Shown one piece after another: positions 24,889 through 34,309 of a stretch of 64,000 nt of DNA. The notes below the pieces were generated by a model. The model was not told the DNA's origin, ran no database searches, and worked only from the letters and a program-made list of their open reading frames with translations. The translations under genes were made by a program, and so were the position numbers. Each line of letters starts with the position of its first letter. The first letter of the stretch is position 1. The DNA is from Fundidesulfovibrio terrae (GTDB lineage: Bacteria > Desulfobacterota > Desulfovibrionia > Desulfovibrionales > Desulfovibrionaceae), in contig NZ_JAKZFS010000001.1 of NCBI RefSeq assembly GCF_022808915.1, forward strand, positions 186,001 through 250,000. The letters run 5' to 3'.

Positions 24889-27800
24889 CGCCTGGGCAAG
24901 GCGTCCCTCATGGCCTCGTGCAGGCGCATGGCCTGCAGGCAGAAGGCCTCCAGGCGGGCCTCTATGAGCTGGGGGAAGGGATTGCCGTCGGTCTCCACGG
25001 TGACGAGCGGGAGCGGCCCCCGCGCCTGCGGGGGAAGCCGCCTGACGCGCCAGGGGTAGATCCGGGCCAGGGTGTCGGTGGTGAAGCTCTTCGTCAGCAC
25101 CGATTCGGCCAAGCGGGCGGGCATGCAGCCGAACGGCCCGATGGCCATCACCCCGCAGGCCGGGTTCAGGATGTCGTGCAAAGCCGCGCCCACGGTGAGG
25201 ATGGCCTCCCCCGTGAGCATGGGCGACATGAGGGCCGATCCCGCCCGCAGGGCTTCGCGCACGTCCGGCTCGTGGTTCGCCACCAGCCCGGAAGGCAAAG
25301 TCGCCTCGCGCACCTGCCGGTAGACACGCCGCTTGAACCACTGCTTGAGACGGCCCTTCATGTCCGGGCGCTCCGTGATCGCTTCGTTCTGGAGCCAGTC
25401 CGTGTAGAACACCCATTCGCTGACGGGGGAGGTGCGCACCACCATGCCCCGCCTGGCCAGGTTCTCCATCAGGTTCTGGCGCGAGAGGGGATCGTGGCGC
25501 ACGTAGATCTCCCCCAGAAGCGACACCCGGGGCAGCTCCGATACCTTGGCGGTCAGGGGAATGCGCGCGAGCGTCGCGGACTCCCGGCGCATGGCCGCCA
25601 GCGCCTCCTTCCAGGAGCGGCCCATGGCCTCCCCGACGCGTCGCGCCGCCGCCCCAAGCGCCTCCTGGGCCTCGCCCCGGTCGCGGGCGCAGGCCGCAAG
25701 CCCCGCGCGCATCTCCTCGAAGAAGTCTCCCGCCACCGTGCCGCGCCAGATGGCCAGGGTGACGCTGCCCGGAAGCCCGGAGTAGCCGTTGTCCGCGCTG
25801 GGGGTGAGCACGGCCGCGTCCGGGATCTCCAGGCGGGCGATGAGCCGGGAGGTGAACTCCTGGTATTGGCCGAACCGGCAGGGGCCGCCCGCTCCGGGCA
25901 TGAAGTAGGCCGTGGCCTCTTCCGGCGGCCGGTCGGCCAGGTGCTGAAGCAGGGTGCCCACGGTGAGCTGCAGGGGCAGGCACTCCTTGCAGGAGGAGTT
26001 GCCGCGCCCGAGCTTCAGGGCCTCTTCTCCGGCGGGAGGCAAGGCTACGCCCCGGATGCCGGACGCGGCGAGCCCCGCGGCCGAGAAGGCCGTGCCGTAG
26101 GGATTCATGCTGGGCAGGGCCAGGCGCACGCGGCTGTGGGTCAGGGGCAGCCATTCCCCGGAGGAGGTGACGATGCCCGCCTGCCCATGGCGGCCCAGCA
26201 TGCGCGCCGGGCGGTGGAGGCTGGGCCGGAGCGGAGCGGCGGTTCGCCGCCTGTGGCTGGCCGCGATGTCCAGGAAGGCCTCGACGCGCGTCTCCAGCCC
26301 CGCGTCGGCCGTGTGGCTGTCCAGCTCCAGTGTGAGCGAGGGCTTGAGTCCCATGATGTCGCGGAAATACCCCAGCAGGAAGGAGTCCGGGCCGCAGGAG
26401 AAGTTGGTGACGTAGGCCCCGAAAAGATCGGGCCGCGCGGCCGCGAAGCGCGCCCCGGCCAGGATGGCCCGGCCCTGCCCCCAGTAGACCGCCCGGTCGC
26501 CCGGTTCGCCAAGGTCGCCCGGGGGCAGCGGCAGGATGTCGCAGGGGATGGCCAGGGCCCCGCGCGTGGCCAGCTTCTCGGGCACGGCCTTGTTGGCCTG
26601 GGGGGCGAAGGCGTTGTAGGAGCGCCCGAAGACCGCCACGCCGAGCATGTCCGGGGTGTCCTCCAGGCGGGACAGGGCTTCGCGTCCCATCTGGGCCAGG
26701 TCGCGGCGGCAGAGTATCTGCGCCGTGAGCCCCGCCTGGAAGGCCGCGCGCGCGGCGCGCTCGTCCGCGCCCAGGCTTCTGGCGGCCTGCAGGAAGGCCC
26801 CTTCGGCCTGGGCCAGCCCCCGGGTGAAATCGAGCGTCGGCGTCAGGAGCCTGGGGCCGTACGCGGCAAGCTCCGGGAAGGCGGCCCGCAGGGCGAACGG
26901 CTCCCCCTGCAGAAGCACGCAGGTGCAGGACGCCCCCTGGCCGCCCGGTGCGGGAACGCCCCGGATGTGGGGCAGGAACACCGCGTCCGGGCGCTTGGCG
27001 AGAAGATCGGCCATGAACCCGTGGGCCAGTTCGCCGGGATGGCACAGGGCCGAGCCCATGCGCCGCATGCCCTCGGGGTCCGCCTTGTCGCCCAGGGCCA
27101 CGTCGAAGCCCAGCTCCTTAAGAAAGGCTGAGAAGAGCGGATAGTAGGTATTGACCAGATAGGAGCGTGAAAGCCCCACCACGGGCCTCAATCCGGACGG
27201 GGCGGGGTCGTGGTCCCTGAAGACGCGGCGGCTTCGGGCCTGGACCAGGTCCAGCTGGCCCGCGTCCCGGAGCTTCCTGGCGCGGCCCTGGCGCAGGTTC
27301 TCGAAGCGGTTGCAGATGCCGCCGAAGGGGTGGACCTTCCCGGCCACCTCGATGCGGGCGACTACGCATCCCCGGTCGCAGCCCGCCCGTCCGCCCGGGC
27401 CCCCCTTGCCGCCGCGGCAGGTGAAGGGCTCGCGCTGCCCGGCCTCGCGGGCCGAAAGCCCGTCCAGGTCGAAATCCCCCTCGGGAAGCTCACCCCGGCG
27501 CATGCGGGAGTCCACCTCCAGGGCCACGCCCAGGGCCCCCATGAGGCCGGGGTCCGGGGGCACCACCACGCGCTTGCCCGTGAGCATGGCCATGGCCGCC
27601 GGAACGGCCCGGTTGTAGCAGACCCCTCCCTGCATGAACACCCGCTCGCCAACGGGGCGGCTGCCCTTCACCCGGCTGACGTAGTTCAGGCACACGGAAT
27701 GGACGAGCCCGGCCAGGATGTCCGGCAGGGGCACGCCCTCCTGCACGGCCGCCTTGATGTCCGAGCCGATGAAGGCCGCGCACTGGTCGTTGAAGTTGGG

Positions 27801-29189
27801 GGTGGCCGAGGCCGAGAGGGCCAGGTCCGCGATGTCCCGGGTGTCCACGCCCAGGGTCTCCCGGGCGGACTCCTCCAGGAAGGAGCCTGTGCCCGCGCTG
27901 CAGGCCTCGTTCATGGCCGAATCGCAGGGATGGCCGCGCCAGAGGAAGGTGTACTTGGCGTCCTGCCCGCCGATCTCGAAGATGGTGTCCACCTCGGGGT
28001 CGTAGTGGGCGGCGGCCGCGGCATGGGCCACGATCTCGTTGATGGCCGCCGTGGCCTGGGCGTGCAGGGCGGCGATGGCCCGTCCCGAGCCCGTGACCCC
28101 GAGACCCTCGACGCGCACCCGTGCCGGGAGCTGGGCGGACAGGCTCGCGTACACCCGGCGCGACGCCCCGATGGGGTCGCCCTCGGTGCGCAGGTACTCC
28201 CCAGCCAGCACGGCCCGGTCCAAGCGGCGCAGCACCACCCCCTTGGTGGTGGTGGAGCCCACGTCCAGGCCCACGATGACCTCGTCTCCGGCGTGCGCCC
28301 TGGCCCGGTGGCTCTCTTTGAACTCCACCATGCCGAGCGAGCCCGAGATGGGCGGCAACATGTTGAAGCCGTGGGCGCGGCCGGTGAGCACGGAACCCTC
28401 GCCCGGCGGGGGAGGGGCGTTGTCCAGGGCCCAGAGCGCAGCGCCCAGGGCCTCGAACCAGGGGGCGGATTCGGGGACGACCAGCCCGGCGATCTCCTGG
28501 CGCAGGAAGCGCGCCAGATAGGGGTTGGCCGCGCAGCCTCCGGTGAGCAGCACCGTGTCCCGGGGCATGGATTGGATCAGCTCCAGGCACTTGGAGGCCA
28601 TCATGCGCCCGAGCCCGGCGGCCACCGACGGCCGGGACGCTCCCTTGTTCAGGGCGTGGGTGCAGTCGGACTTGCAGAACACCGAACAGCGCCCGGATAC
28701 GGCGTGGGGCTCGGCCCCGTGGTCCATGGCCGCCAGGTCGGAAAGCCCGAGGCCCATGCGCGAGAGCTGTTGCAGGAGGAATTCGCCGGTGCCGGAGGCG
28801 CATTTGTTGCCGGACTGGATCTCGCGCACCCGCCCGGAGGCGTCCAGGCGGTAGGCCATGAAGGTCTCGCCCCCGGCGCTTACGACCGTGGCCGCCCGGG
28901 TGTTTTCCGGCAGCACGAAGCGCGCGGCCAGTTCCACGGCCTCGGGTTCGGAAAGGGAGGGCAGGCGGGTCAGCTCGCGCAGCCTGCGGCCGGTGGCGGC
29001 CACGGGGAGCGAGCGCCAGCCGGGTTCGGCCTCGAGCAGTTCGAGCAGGGTGCGCACGGGGTCGCCGCCGTGGGCGCGGCTTCGGGCGCGCACCACGCGC
29101 GGCTCGCCGGGAGACCGGCTCAGGCGGACAAGACCGATGGAGGAGGCCCCCAGGCACAGGCCGAGGGCGTCCGTGGAGTCGGGGCGCAT
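24885..29189 (-). CDS. Giant acyl-CoA dehydratase activase (BcrAD/BadFG ATPase, DUF2229, dehydratase-like)
   Basis: This 1434-residue multidomain protein begins with an ASKHA ATPase of the BcrAD/BadFG type (CASGTGEFLLQQL, then a cysteine pair in CSVFCKSDCTHALNKG), followed by a second ASKHA domain (VGLDVGSTTTKGVVLRR, GGQDAKYTF, NEACSAGTGSFLEE), DUF2229 (VGLSRSYLVNTYYPLFSAFLKELGF), and a C-terminal region like 2-hydroxyacyl-CoA dehydratase (NFSCGPDSFLLGYFRDIMG, SCKECLPLQLTVGTLLQ). Activases use ATP to inject one electron into a partner dehydratase through a [4Fe-4S] cluster between subunits. In this fused family the real substrate is not known. It stands alone, with no separate dehydratase subunit beside it. 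Confidence 0.88.
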   Translation of the reverse strand: MRPDSTDALGLCLGASSIGLVRLSRSPGEPRVVRARSRAHGGDPVRTLLELLEAEPGWRSLPVAATGRRLRELTRLPSLSEPEAVELAARFVLPENTRAATVVSAGGETFMAYRLDASGRVREIQSGNKCASGTGEFLLQQLSRMGLGLSDLAAMDHGAEPHAVSGRCSVFCKSDCTHALNKGASRPSVAAGLGRMMASKCLELIQSMPRDTVLLTGGCAANPYLARFLRQEIAGLVVPESAPWFEALGAALWALDNAPPPPGEGSVLTGRAHGFNMLPPISGSLGMVEFKESHRARAHAGDEVIVGLDVGSTTTKGVVLRRLDRAVLAGEYLRTEGDPIGASRRVYASLSAQLPARVRVEGLGVTGSGRAIAALHAQATAAINEIVAHAAAAAHYDPEVDTIFEIGGQDAKYTFLWRGHPCDSAMNEACSAGTGSFLEESARETLGVDTRDIADLALSASATPNFNDQCAAFIGSDIKAAVQEGVPLPDILAGLVHSVCLNYVSRVKGSRPVGERVFMQGGVCYNRAVPAAMAMLTGKRVVVPPDPGLMGALGVALEVDSRMRRGELPEGDFDLDGLSAREAGQREPFTCRGGKGGPGGRAGCDRGCVVARIEVAGKVHPFGGICNRFENLRQGRARKLRDAGQLDLVQARSRRVFRDHDPAPSGLRPVVGLSRSYLVNTYYPLFSAFLKELGFDVALGDKADPEGMRRMGSALCHPGELAHGFMADLLAKRPDAVFLPHIRGVPAPGGQGASCTCVLLQGEPFALRAAFPELAAYGPRLLTPTLDFTRGLAQAEGAFLQAARSLGADERAARAAFQAGLTAQILCRRDLAQMGREALSRLEDTPDMLGVAVFGRSYNAFAPQANKAVPEKLATRGALAIPCDILPLPPGDLGEPGDRAVYWGQGRAILAGARFAAARPDLFGAYVTNFSCGPDSFLLGYFRDIMGLKPSLTLELDSHTADAGLETRVEAFLDIAASHRRRTAAPLRPSLHRPARMLGRHGQAGIVTSSGEWLPLTHSRVRLALPSMNPYGTAFSAAGLAASGIRGVALPPAGEEALKLGRGNSSCKECLPLQLTVGTLLQHLADRPPEEATAYFMPGAGGPCRFGQYQEFTSRLIARLEIPDAAVLTPSADNGYSGLPGSVTLAIWRGTVAGDFFEEMRAGLAACARDRGEAQEALGAAARRVGEAMGRSWKEALAAMRRESATLARIPLTAKVSELPRVSLLGEIYVRHDPLSRQNLMENLARRGMVVRTSPVSEWVFYTDWLQNEAITERPDMKGRLKQWFKRRVYRQVREATLPSGLVANHEPDVREALRAGSALMSPMLTGEAILTVGAALHDILNPACGVMAIGPFGCMPARLAESVLTKSFTTDTLARIYPWRVRRLPPQARGPLPLVTVETDGNPFPQLIEARLEAFCLQAMRLHEAMRDALPRR

Positions 29190-29231
29190 GGGTGTGGAGG
29201 CGGCGTGCCCGGATGGTCCCTTGCGCGAGGG

Positions 29232-30503
29232 TTAGTCCGCGTCCTGAAGCAGGGCCTGGATCTCCTCGCGGATGATCTGGGCGGCGGCCGCGGGAACGGC
29301 TTTCTTCATCTCGGCCAGAAGGTCCTGGCGCAACTGGGCCAGCTCGTCCCTGGAGGCCAGGGCGGACACGTCCGGGGAGTCGCCCGAAGGGATGCGCGCC
29401 TCCAGCTCGTCCAGGCGCTGTCCGGTGCGGGCGGCCATTTCATCCAGCATGGAGGACATGTCGGCCGGCACGGCGTCGATGCGGTTCTGCACGGCGTCGA
29501 TGGCGCCCTGGAGGCGGGCCGAGGCTTCCTCGATCATGGGAGCCGGGTCGGCTCCGGCGGCGGCTCCGGTGGAGAGTTCGGCCTTGAGCGCATCCAGGCG
29601 TTCGTCGAGGCGGGCCTCCACCTGGGCGGCGAGGGCTTCCACGTCCACGGCGGGAGCGGCTTCGGTGGAAATTTCGGGCTGCGGCAGCGCGGCCAGGACG
29701 TCGTCCTTGACGCGGGCGGCCAGAGCCTCCTCGTCCATGGCGGCGGGTTCCGGCAGGGAGGAGAGGATGTCCTGCCTGATGCGCTGGGCCAGGGCCTCTT
29801 CGTCGGGCGCGGCGGGCTCGGGCAGCGCGGCCAGGATTTCGTCCTTGATGCGCGAAGCCAGGGCGTCTTCGTCCATGGCGGCGGGCAGCCCGGCCTGGAG
29901 GGCCTCGATGCGGGCTTCCAGGCTCTCGCGCAGTTCGGCGATCAGGGGCGCGGGATCGGCGGCGGCCTCGGCAGGGGCGGGAATGTCGGCCTTGATGCCG
30001 GACACGGCCTCGTCCAGCATGGCCTTGAAGGAAGCGGCCAGGGTGTTGCCCATGGTGGAGAGCTTGTCCTCCAGGGCGTCCAGGCGCGCGCTCAGGGCCT
30101 CGGCCGCCTGGTCCGAGACCACGGCCGGGGCGGCCTCGGGGGCAGCCTGAGGCGGCGCGGCGGCCACGGTTTCGCCCAGGAAGTCGTCGGGAAGCTCCGG
30201 CAGGTCCAGGCCGCCGGGCTGGTTCTTCTCGGCGTCGGCCAGCAGGGCGTCCAGGCCGTCCAGGTCGATGTCGCCTTCGCCGCCGGCCTTTGGCTCGTCG
30301 CCGGGCAGGTGCAGGTCGTCCAGCCCCGGGATGTCCGGGGCGGGGGCTTCCGTCTTGGAGTCGGGTGCTTCCGCGAAGAGGTCTTCAAGTTCCCGCTCGA
30401 AGCTCAGATCGACCCCGCCTTCGGCTCCCTCCTGCTTGGAGGCGTTGGGGCCGTGCTCGATGATGTCGGTCAGCTCGATGATGTCGTCGGGGGACTTGGA
30501 CAT
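29232..30503 (-). CDS. Acidic Ala/Glu-rich repeat and coiled-coil protein, no known family
   Basis: This 423-residue soluble protein has no recognisable catalytic domain. The first 110 residues are acidic and disordered-looking, with short D/E-L motifs (DIIELTDIIEH, FERELEDLFAE, DLPELPDDFLGE). The middle (about 210-290) holds three tandem copies of a 27-residue unit, roughly MDEEALAxRIKDDILAALPEPA. The rest is heptad-like helix ending in REEIQALLQDAD. No signal peptide or membrane helix. GGAGG is five bases before ATG 30503. It may be a scaffold or polar-organising protein, but that is a guess. It lies downstream of cytochrome c3, behind a terminator. Confidence 0.75.
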   Translation of the reverse strand: MSKSPDDIIELTDIIEHGPNASKQEGAEGGVDLSFERELEDLFAEAPDSKTEAPAPDIPGLDDLHLPGDEPKAGGEGDIDLDGLDALLADAEKNQPGGLDLPELPDDFLGETVAAAPPQAAPEAAPAVVSDQAAEALSARLDALEDKLSTMGNTLAASFKAMLDEAVSGIKADIPAPAEAAADPAPLIAELRESLEARIEALQAGLPAAMDEDALASRIKDEILAALPEPAAPDEEALAQRIRQDILSSLPEPAAMDEEALAARVKDDVLAALPQPEISTEAAPAVDVEALAAQVEARLDERLDALKAELSTGAAAGADPAPMIEEASARLQGAIDAVQNRIDAVPADMSSMLDEMAARTGQRLDELEARIPSGDSPDVSALASRDELAQLRQDLLAEMKKAVPAAAAQIIREEIQALLQDAD

Positions 30504-30525
30504 GAGGGCCTCCGCGCGTGCGCTG

Positions 30526-30556
30526 AAAAAGGCGCGGGCGGCCAGGAGCCGCCCGC
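30526..30556 (-). terminator. Terminator of the cytochrome c3 gene
   Basis: Reverse strand GCGGGCGGC pairs with GCCGCCCGC around CTCCT-like loop bases, followed by GCCTTTTTC. It begins 14 bases after the cytochrome stop. Confidence 0.8.
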
Positions 30557-30569
30557 ATCCGGTCTGATG

Positions 30570-30968
30570 CTACTGTTGGGGATGGCAGGCGTTGCACGCG
30601 ATGGGCGCGTTCTTGCCGCCTTCCTTGGCCTTCTTGTGGCAGCCCACGCAGCTCTTGGTGGAGTCACCCTTGTGATAGGCCATGTAATAGCTCTTGTCGC
30701 TGGTCTTGTCGGCCGGGTCGACGTTGGCGTGGCAGCCGGCGCCGGAGCACTTCATGTTGGCTCCGTCCTTGTGGTGGCAAGACTTGCAGTCGGCCTTGTG
30801 CCCGGCGGTTTCATGGCTGAACTTCACCGGGGCCTTGGTCGCGGTCGCGCCAGCGGGCACCTTCAGATCCATCGCGCCTTTGGGAGCGTCGACGGCCCAC
30901 AGGGAGGGCAGGCAGAAAACGCCCACCAGCATGGCACACACCACCATAACGAAAAACGGTTTCTTCAT
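30570..30968 (-). CDS. Periplasmic tetrahaem class III cytochrome c (cytochrome c3 family)
   Basis: This 132-residue protein has a Sec signal (MKKPFFVMVVCAMLVGVFCLPSLWA). The mature part has four haem sites: CKSCH, CSGAGCH (a CX4CH site), CVGCH and CNACH, plus extra His residues (KFSHETAGH, AYHKGD) for bis-His ligation. Cytochrome c3 shuttles electrons between periplasmic hydrogenases or formate dehydrogenases and transmembrane redox complexes in sulfate reducers. ATG 30968 follows GAGGAGG; a longer in-frame start adds seven residues before the signal. A promoter with a perfect -35 and a downstream terminator make it a single-gene transcript. Confidence 0.95.
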   Translation of the reverse strand: MKKPFFVMVVCAMLVGVFCLPSLWAVDAPKGAMDLKVPAGATATKAPVKFSHETAGHKADCKSCHHKDGANMKCSGAGCHANVDPADKTSDKSYYMAYHKGDSTKSCVGCHKKAKEGGKNAPIACNACHPQQ

Positions 30969-31019
30969 TCCCATCCACCTCCTCACCAAAAAAAAGTTGA
31001 AGGAAAAAATTCACATGGA

Positions 31020-31048
31020 CTCTAAGTGCAGAAAAGCAGACGTGTCAA
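31020..31048 (-). promoter_or_regulatory. Probable sigma-70 promoter of cytochrome c3
   Basis: Reverse strand TTGACA (31048-31043), 17 bases, then TTAGAG (31025-31020). The -35 is perfect, the -10 poor. It would give a leader of roughly 45 bases before the ribosome site. Confidence 0.6.
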
Positions 31049-31075
31049 GGCGCGGGGGGAATAAAACGCGTCGAA

Positions 31076-31816
31076 TCAACCCATTCCGTACTTCTGAGCA
31101 TACCCCCTTGGGGTGAGCATGCGCCCTCCGGCCAGGCGGGTCTGGCTGTTGCCCACCACCACGATGGTGAGCATGTCCGCGGCCTCGGGATCGGCTTCCG
31201 TCAGGGTGGAAACCCGCACGGACTGGCCTTCGCGCCATGCCTGGCGGACCATCCCCACAGGGGTCTGCGGGCCGCGATGTCCCTGAATGATCTCGAATGC
31301 GCGCGCCAGAAGCCCGGAGCGGCGTCGCGAGCGCGGATTGTACAGAACCAGGACGAAGTCCGCCGAGGCGGCCGCCTCAAGGCGCTTCTCGATGAGTTCC
31401 CAGGGGGTGAGCAGGTCGGAGAGGCTCACGCAGGCGAAGTCGTGGGTGAGCGGCGCGCCCAGCAGGGCGGCCGCCCCTGTGAGCGCCGGGATGCCCGGGA
31501 CCACCTCGCAGGACACCGTGTCCAGGAGCCCTCGCACCTCAAGGAGTTCCAGCACCAGCCCGGCCATGCCGTAGACCCCGGCGTCGCCGCCGGAAACCAC
31601 CACGGTGTCCCGGCCGGACAAGGCCTCTTCAATGGCCATGGAGCAGCGCTCCACCTCGCCCATCATGCCGGTGGAGATGATCCGCTTGCCTTCGAGAAGC
31701 TGCGCCGGGACGAGGTCCAGGTAGGTGGAATAGCCCGCCACCGCATGGGCTTCGGCCAGGGCGCGCGAGGCCAGGGGCGCGGTCAGGGCCGCATCGCCGG
31801 GCCCTAGCCCCACCAC
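31076..31816 (-). CDS. cbiH: Precorrin-3B C17-methyltransferase
   Basis: This tetrapyrrole methylase of about 246 residues methylates C17 with ring contraction in anaerobic cobalamin synthesis. Motifs: VVGLGPGDAALTAPLASRAL, VAGYSTYLDLV, VVVSGGDAGVYGMAGLVLEL, VVPGIPALTGAAALLGAPLTHDFACVSLSDLLTPW, and VLYNPRSRRRSGLLARAFEI. The start is uncertain. No ATG fits well: GTG 31816 lies just after the cbiG stop but cuts into the first strand (LTVVG); a CTG six bases earlier or an ATG about 100 bases upstream inside cbiG are alternatives. It is the last gene of hemL-cbiG-cbiH. Confidence 0.92.
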   Translation of the reverse strand: MVGLGPGDAALTAPLASRALAEAHAVAGYSTYLDLVPAQLLEGKRIISTGMMGEVERCSMAIEEALSGRDTVVVSGGDAGVYGMAGLVLELLEVRGLLDTVSCEVVPGIPALTGAAALLGAPLTHDFACVSLSDLLTPWELIEKRLEAAASADFVLVLYNPRSRRRSGLLARAFEIIQGHRGPQTPVGMVRQAWREGQSVRVSTLTEADPEAADMLTIVVVGNSQTRLAGGRMLTPRGYAQKYGMG

Positions 31817-31818
31817 GG

Positions 31819-32847
31819 TCAGCTTGCCGCAGCCAGGGCCACTGTGACGGTTTTCGTTTTCATCTTGGGCAAAAGGAGCGTGTCCGCTCCCGTGGCCAGC
31901 AGCGCGGCTGCTTCGCATACGCTTTCGACTCCCATATGTTTGAGGGCGTTGGCGGAGGGGTTGGGCACGGCCACTTCCCCAAGCCGCGACGCCGGAAAAA
32001 AGATCAGATCCAGGCCCAGGACGTCGGCCGCCTCGCGGAGGCCGGGCTCGCCGCGCTTGGCCTCGATGCTGGCCAGGGCGGCCAGGCTTTTCACGGCCAC
32101 GCCGCGCCGGGCGCAGGCCTCGCGCACGGCTTCGACGATCTCGGAGGCGGGCGTGCCCTTGCGGCACCCCGTCCCGGCAACCACCACGCGCGGACGAAGC
32201 TTCAGGCACGCGGCGGGGAAGGACCCCTCGCGCCAGGACACGGCCACGCAGGGGCGGTCCGCCTCCAGCAGGTGCGGCGCGCCCACCCATTCGAAAAGTC
32301 CGCAATGAGCCTGGGGGATCACCAGCCGGGCCTCGGGGTCGAACACCTGGACGATGCGGCCCTCGAGAAGCCCGGCGTTCACGTTCTTCACCGCCCCCAG
32401 GTTCTCGATGGCGAGATTCGAGTCGCGGGCCAGAAGGTCCAGGGAGGGCAGCCCGGCGGTGTCCGTGGCCGTGGTGATCACGGCCTCGCCGCCGCTGACG
32501 GCCGCCGCGCGCCGGGCCAGGTCGTTGGCCCCGCCCAGGTGCCCGGACAGCAGGCTCACGGCGTGGCGGCCCGCCTGATCCAGCGCCACCACCGCCGGGT
32601 CCTGGGATTTGCCCTTGAGCAGAGGGGCCACGGCGCGCACCACGATGCCGCAGGCGGCCACGAACAGGTGTCCCTGGTAGGAGTGGAAGACCTCCGCCAC
32701 CTGGGCCGGGAGAGAGTCGAAGGCTTTCTCGTCGGGCCCGGCCAGCTTGCGCGGCAGGTACAGGTCCGCCCCGAACTCCCCCGCGAGCCCGCGGGCCAGG
32801 CGCGCGCCCTGGGGAGTCAGGGCGTAGACGGCCAGACGTCCGGTCAT
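31819..32847 (-). CDS. cbiG: Cobalt-precorrin-5A hydrolase
   Basis: CbiG opens the delta-lactone of cobalt-precorrin-5A and releases acetaldehyde, the step before CbiD. This 342-residue copy has the N-terminal domain (FVAACGIVVRAVAPLLKGKSQDPAVVALDQAGRHAVSLLSGHLGGANDLARRAA), the linker, and the C-terminal CbiG domain (VAGTGCRKGTPASEIVEAV, the FFPASRLGEVAVPNPSA block and ESVCEAAALLATGA). It is 34 bases downstream of hemL on the same strand and abuts cbiH, so the three are one transcript. CbiG and CbiD together confirm the anaerobic route. Confidence 0.95.
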   Translation of the reverse strand: MTGRLAVYALTPQGARLARGLAGEFGADLYLPRKLAGPDEKAFDSLPAQVAEVFHSYQGHLFVAACGIVVRAVAPLLKGKSQDPAVVALDQAGRHAVSLLSGHLGGANDLARRAAAVSGGEAVITTATDTAGLPSLDLLARDSNLAIENLGAVKNVNAGLLEGRIVQVFDPEARLVIPQAHCGLFEWVGAPHLLEADRPCVAVSWREGSFPAACLKLRPRVVVAGTGCRKGTPASEIVEAVREACARRGVAVKSLAALASIEAKRGEPGLREAADVLGLDLIFFPASRLGEVAVPNPSANALKHMGVESVCEAAALLATGADTLLLPKMKTKTVTVALAAAS

Positions 32848-32881
32848 GGGCGCATCCGGTCGTGCGCGGCCGGGGGCGTCA

Positions 32882-34150
32882 TCAGAGTTTCACCCGCTTC
32901 GCCGCCTCCAGGGTCAGATCGTAATCCGCCTCGGTGTGGGCGAAGGAGGTGAAGGAGCACTCGTAGCCCAGCGACGCCAGGTACACGCCCTGCTCGCGCA
33001 TCTGCTTGTAGATGGCGGTGTAGACCTTGCCGTCGGAGGTGCGGGCGGCGGCCATGTCCGTAACGGGGCGGTCGGTGAAGTACATGGTGAAGGCCGAGGC
33101 CACCTTGTTCAAGGTCACGGGCACGCCCTTGGAGCGGATGATGGCCGCGAACTCGTCGGCCAGCTCGCCGGTACGCTTCTCCAGGGCGGCGTAGTCGCGT
33201 TTCTCCAGCTCGAGCAGGTTGGCCAGGCCGGCGGCCATGGCCACGGGGTTGCCCGAGAGCGTCCCGGCCTGGAACACCGGGCCGCAGGGGGAGAGCTTCT
33301 CCATGATGTCGCGGCGGCCGCCGTAGGCGCCCACGGGGAAGCCCGCGCCGATGATCTTGCCGAGCGTGGTCAGGTCCGGGCGCACGCCGTAGCGGCCCTG
33401 GGCTCCGTGGAGGCTCCAGCGGAAGCCGGTGATGACCTCGTCGAAGATGAGCACGGTGCCGTATTCGTCGCAGATTGCGCGCAGGCCCTCCAGGTAGCCG
33501 GGCTTGGGCAGCACCAGGCCCATGTTGCCCGGGGCGGGCTCCACGATGATGGCCGCGATCTCCTTGCCCCTTGCCTTGAAGGCCTCTTTCACGGCCTCCA
33601 GGTCGTTGTAGGGCAGCACGATGGTGTGGGCCACGGTGGCGGCCGGGACGCCCGGGGTGCCGGGGGCGGCCTGCACGGCCACGCCCGATCCGGCGGCGGC
33701 CAGGAAGGCGTCGGCGTGGCCGTGGTAGCAGCCGTCGAACTTGATGACGCAGTCGCGCCCGGTGAAGCCGCGCGCCAGGCGAAGCGCGCTCATGGTGGCT
33801 TCGGTGCCGGAGTTGACCATGCGCACCATCTCTACCGAGGGCATGAGCTTGGTGATCTTCTCGGCCAGGTCCACCTCGGCGGGACAGGGCGCGCCGAAGC
33901 TCGAGCCGTTGTCCAGGGCAGCCTTGGCGGCGGCGTGCACCACGGGGTCGGCGTGGCCCAGCAGCATGGGGCCCCAGCTCATGACGTAGTCCACGTACCC
34001 GTTGCCGTCCACGTCGTAAATTTTCGAGCCCTCGGCGCGGGCGATGAACAGGGGCTCGGACTCCACGGCCTTGCAGGCGCGGATGGGCGAGTTGACCCCG
34101 CCGGGGATCAGGGTCTGGGCCTTGGCGTACAGCGTGGAGGACAGGGACAT
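32882..34150 (-). CDS. hemL: Glutamate-1-semialdehyde 2,1-aminomutase
   Basis: HemL makes 5-aminolevulinate from glutamate-1-semialdehyde in the C5 route that feeds haem, sirohaem and cobalamin. This 422-residue PLP enzyme shows [62 protein letters not shown] and the PLP lysine in [21 protein letters not shown] 34150 has AAGGAG upstream; a longer frame begins 63 bases earlier without family resemblance. As first gene of the hemL-cbiG-cbiH set it sits where tetrapyrrole supply and corrin synthesis would be co-expressed. Confidence 0.96.
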   Translation of the reverse strand: MSLSSTLYAKAQTLIPGGVNSPIRACKAVESEPLFIARAEGSKIYDVDGNGYVDYVMSWGPMLLGHADPVVHAAAKAALDNGSSFGAPCPAEVDLAEKITKLMPSVEMVRMVNSGTEATMSALRLARGFTGRDCVIKFDGCYHGHADAFLAAAGSGVAVQAAPGTPGVPAATVAHTIVLPYNDLEAVKEAFKARGKEIAAIIVEPAPGNMGLVLPKPGYLEGLRAICDEYGTVLIFDEVITGFRWSLHGAQGRYGVRPDLTTLGKIIGAGFPVGAYGGRRDIMEKLSPCGPVFQAGTLSGNPVAMAAGLANLLELEKRDYAALEKRTGELADEFAAIIRSKGVPVTLNKVASAFTMYFTDRPVTDMAAARTSDGKVYTAIYKQMREQGVYLASLGYECSFTSFAHTEADYDLTLEAAKRVKL

Positions 34151-34309
34151 GGGCGGCGCTCCTTGATGGAAATTGGAAGCCCCGTCCATACCCGCAGGCG
34201 GGCACGCGGGCAAGTGCGGGACGGCATGTCCGGTCTTGCGCTTCTTCAGGGCCGCGCCTATGGAGGATCATGCCGGAATATCCATCCGGCTCCATCAAGG
34301 AGGGCCTCC

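Noticed and set aside
34151-34309. Cobalamin riboswitch before hemL
   Set aside because: No B12-box-like or core elements are visible in this short GC-rich gap.
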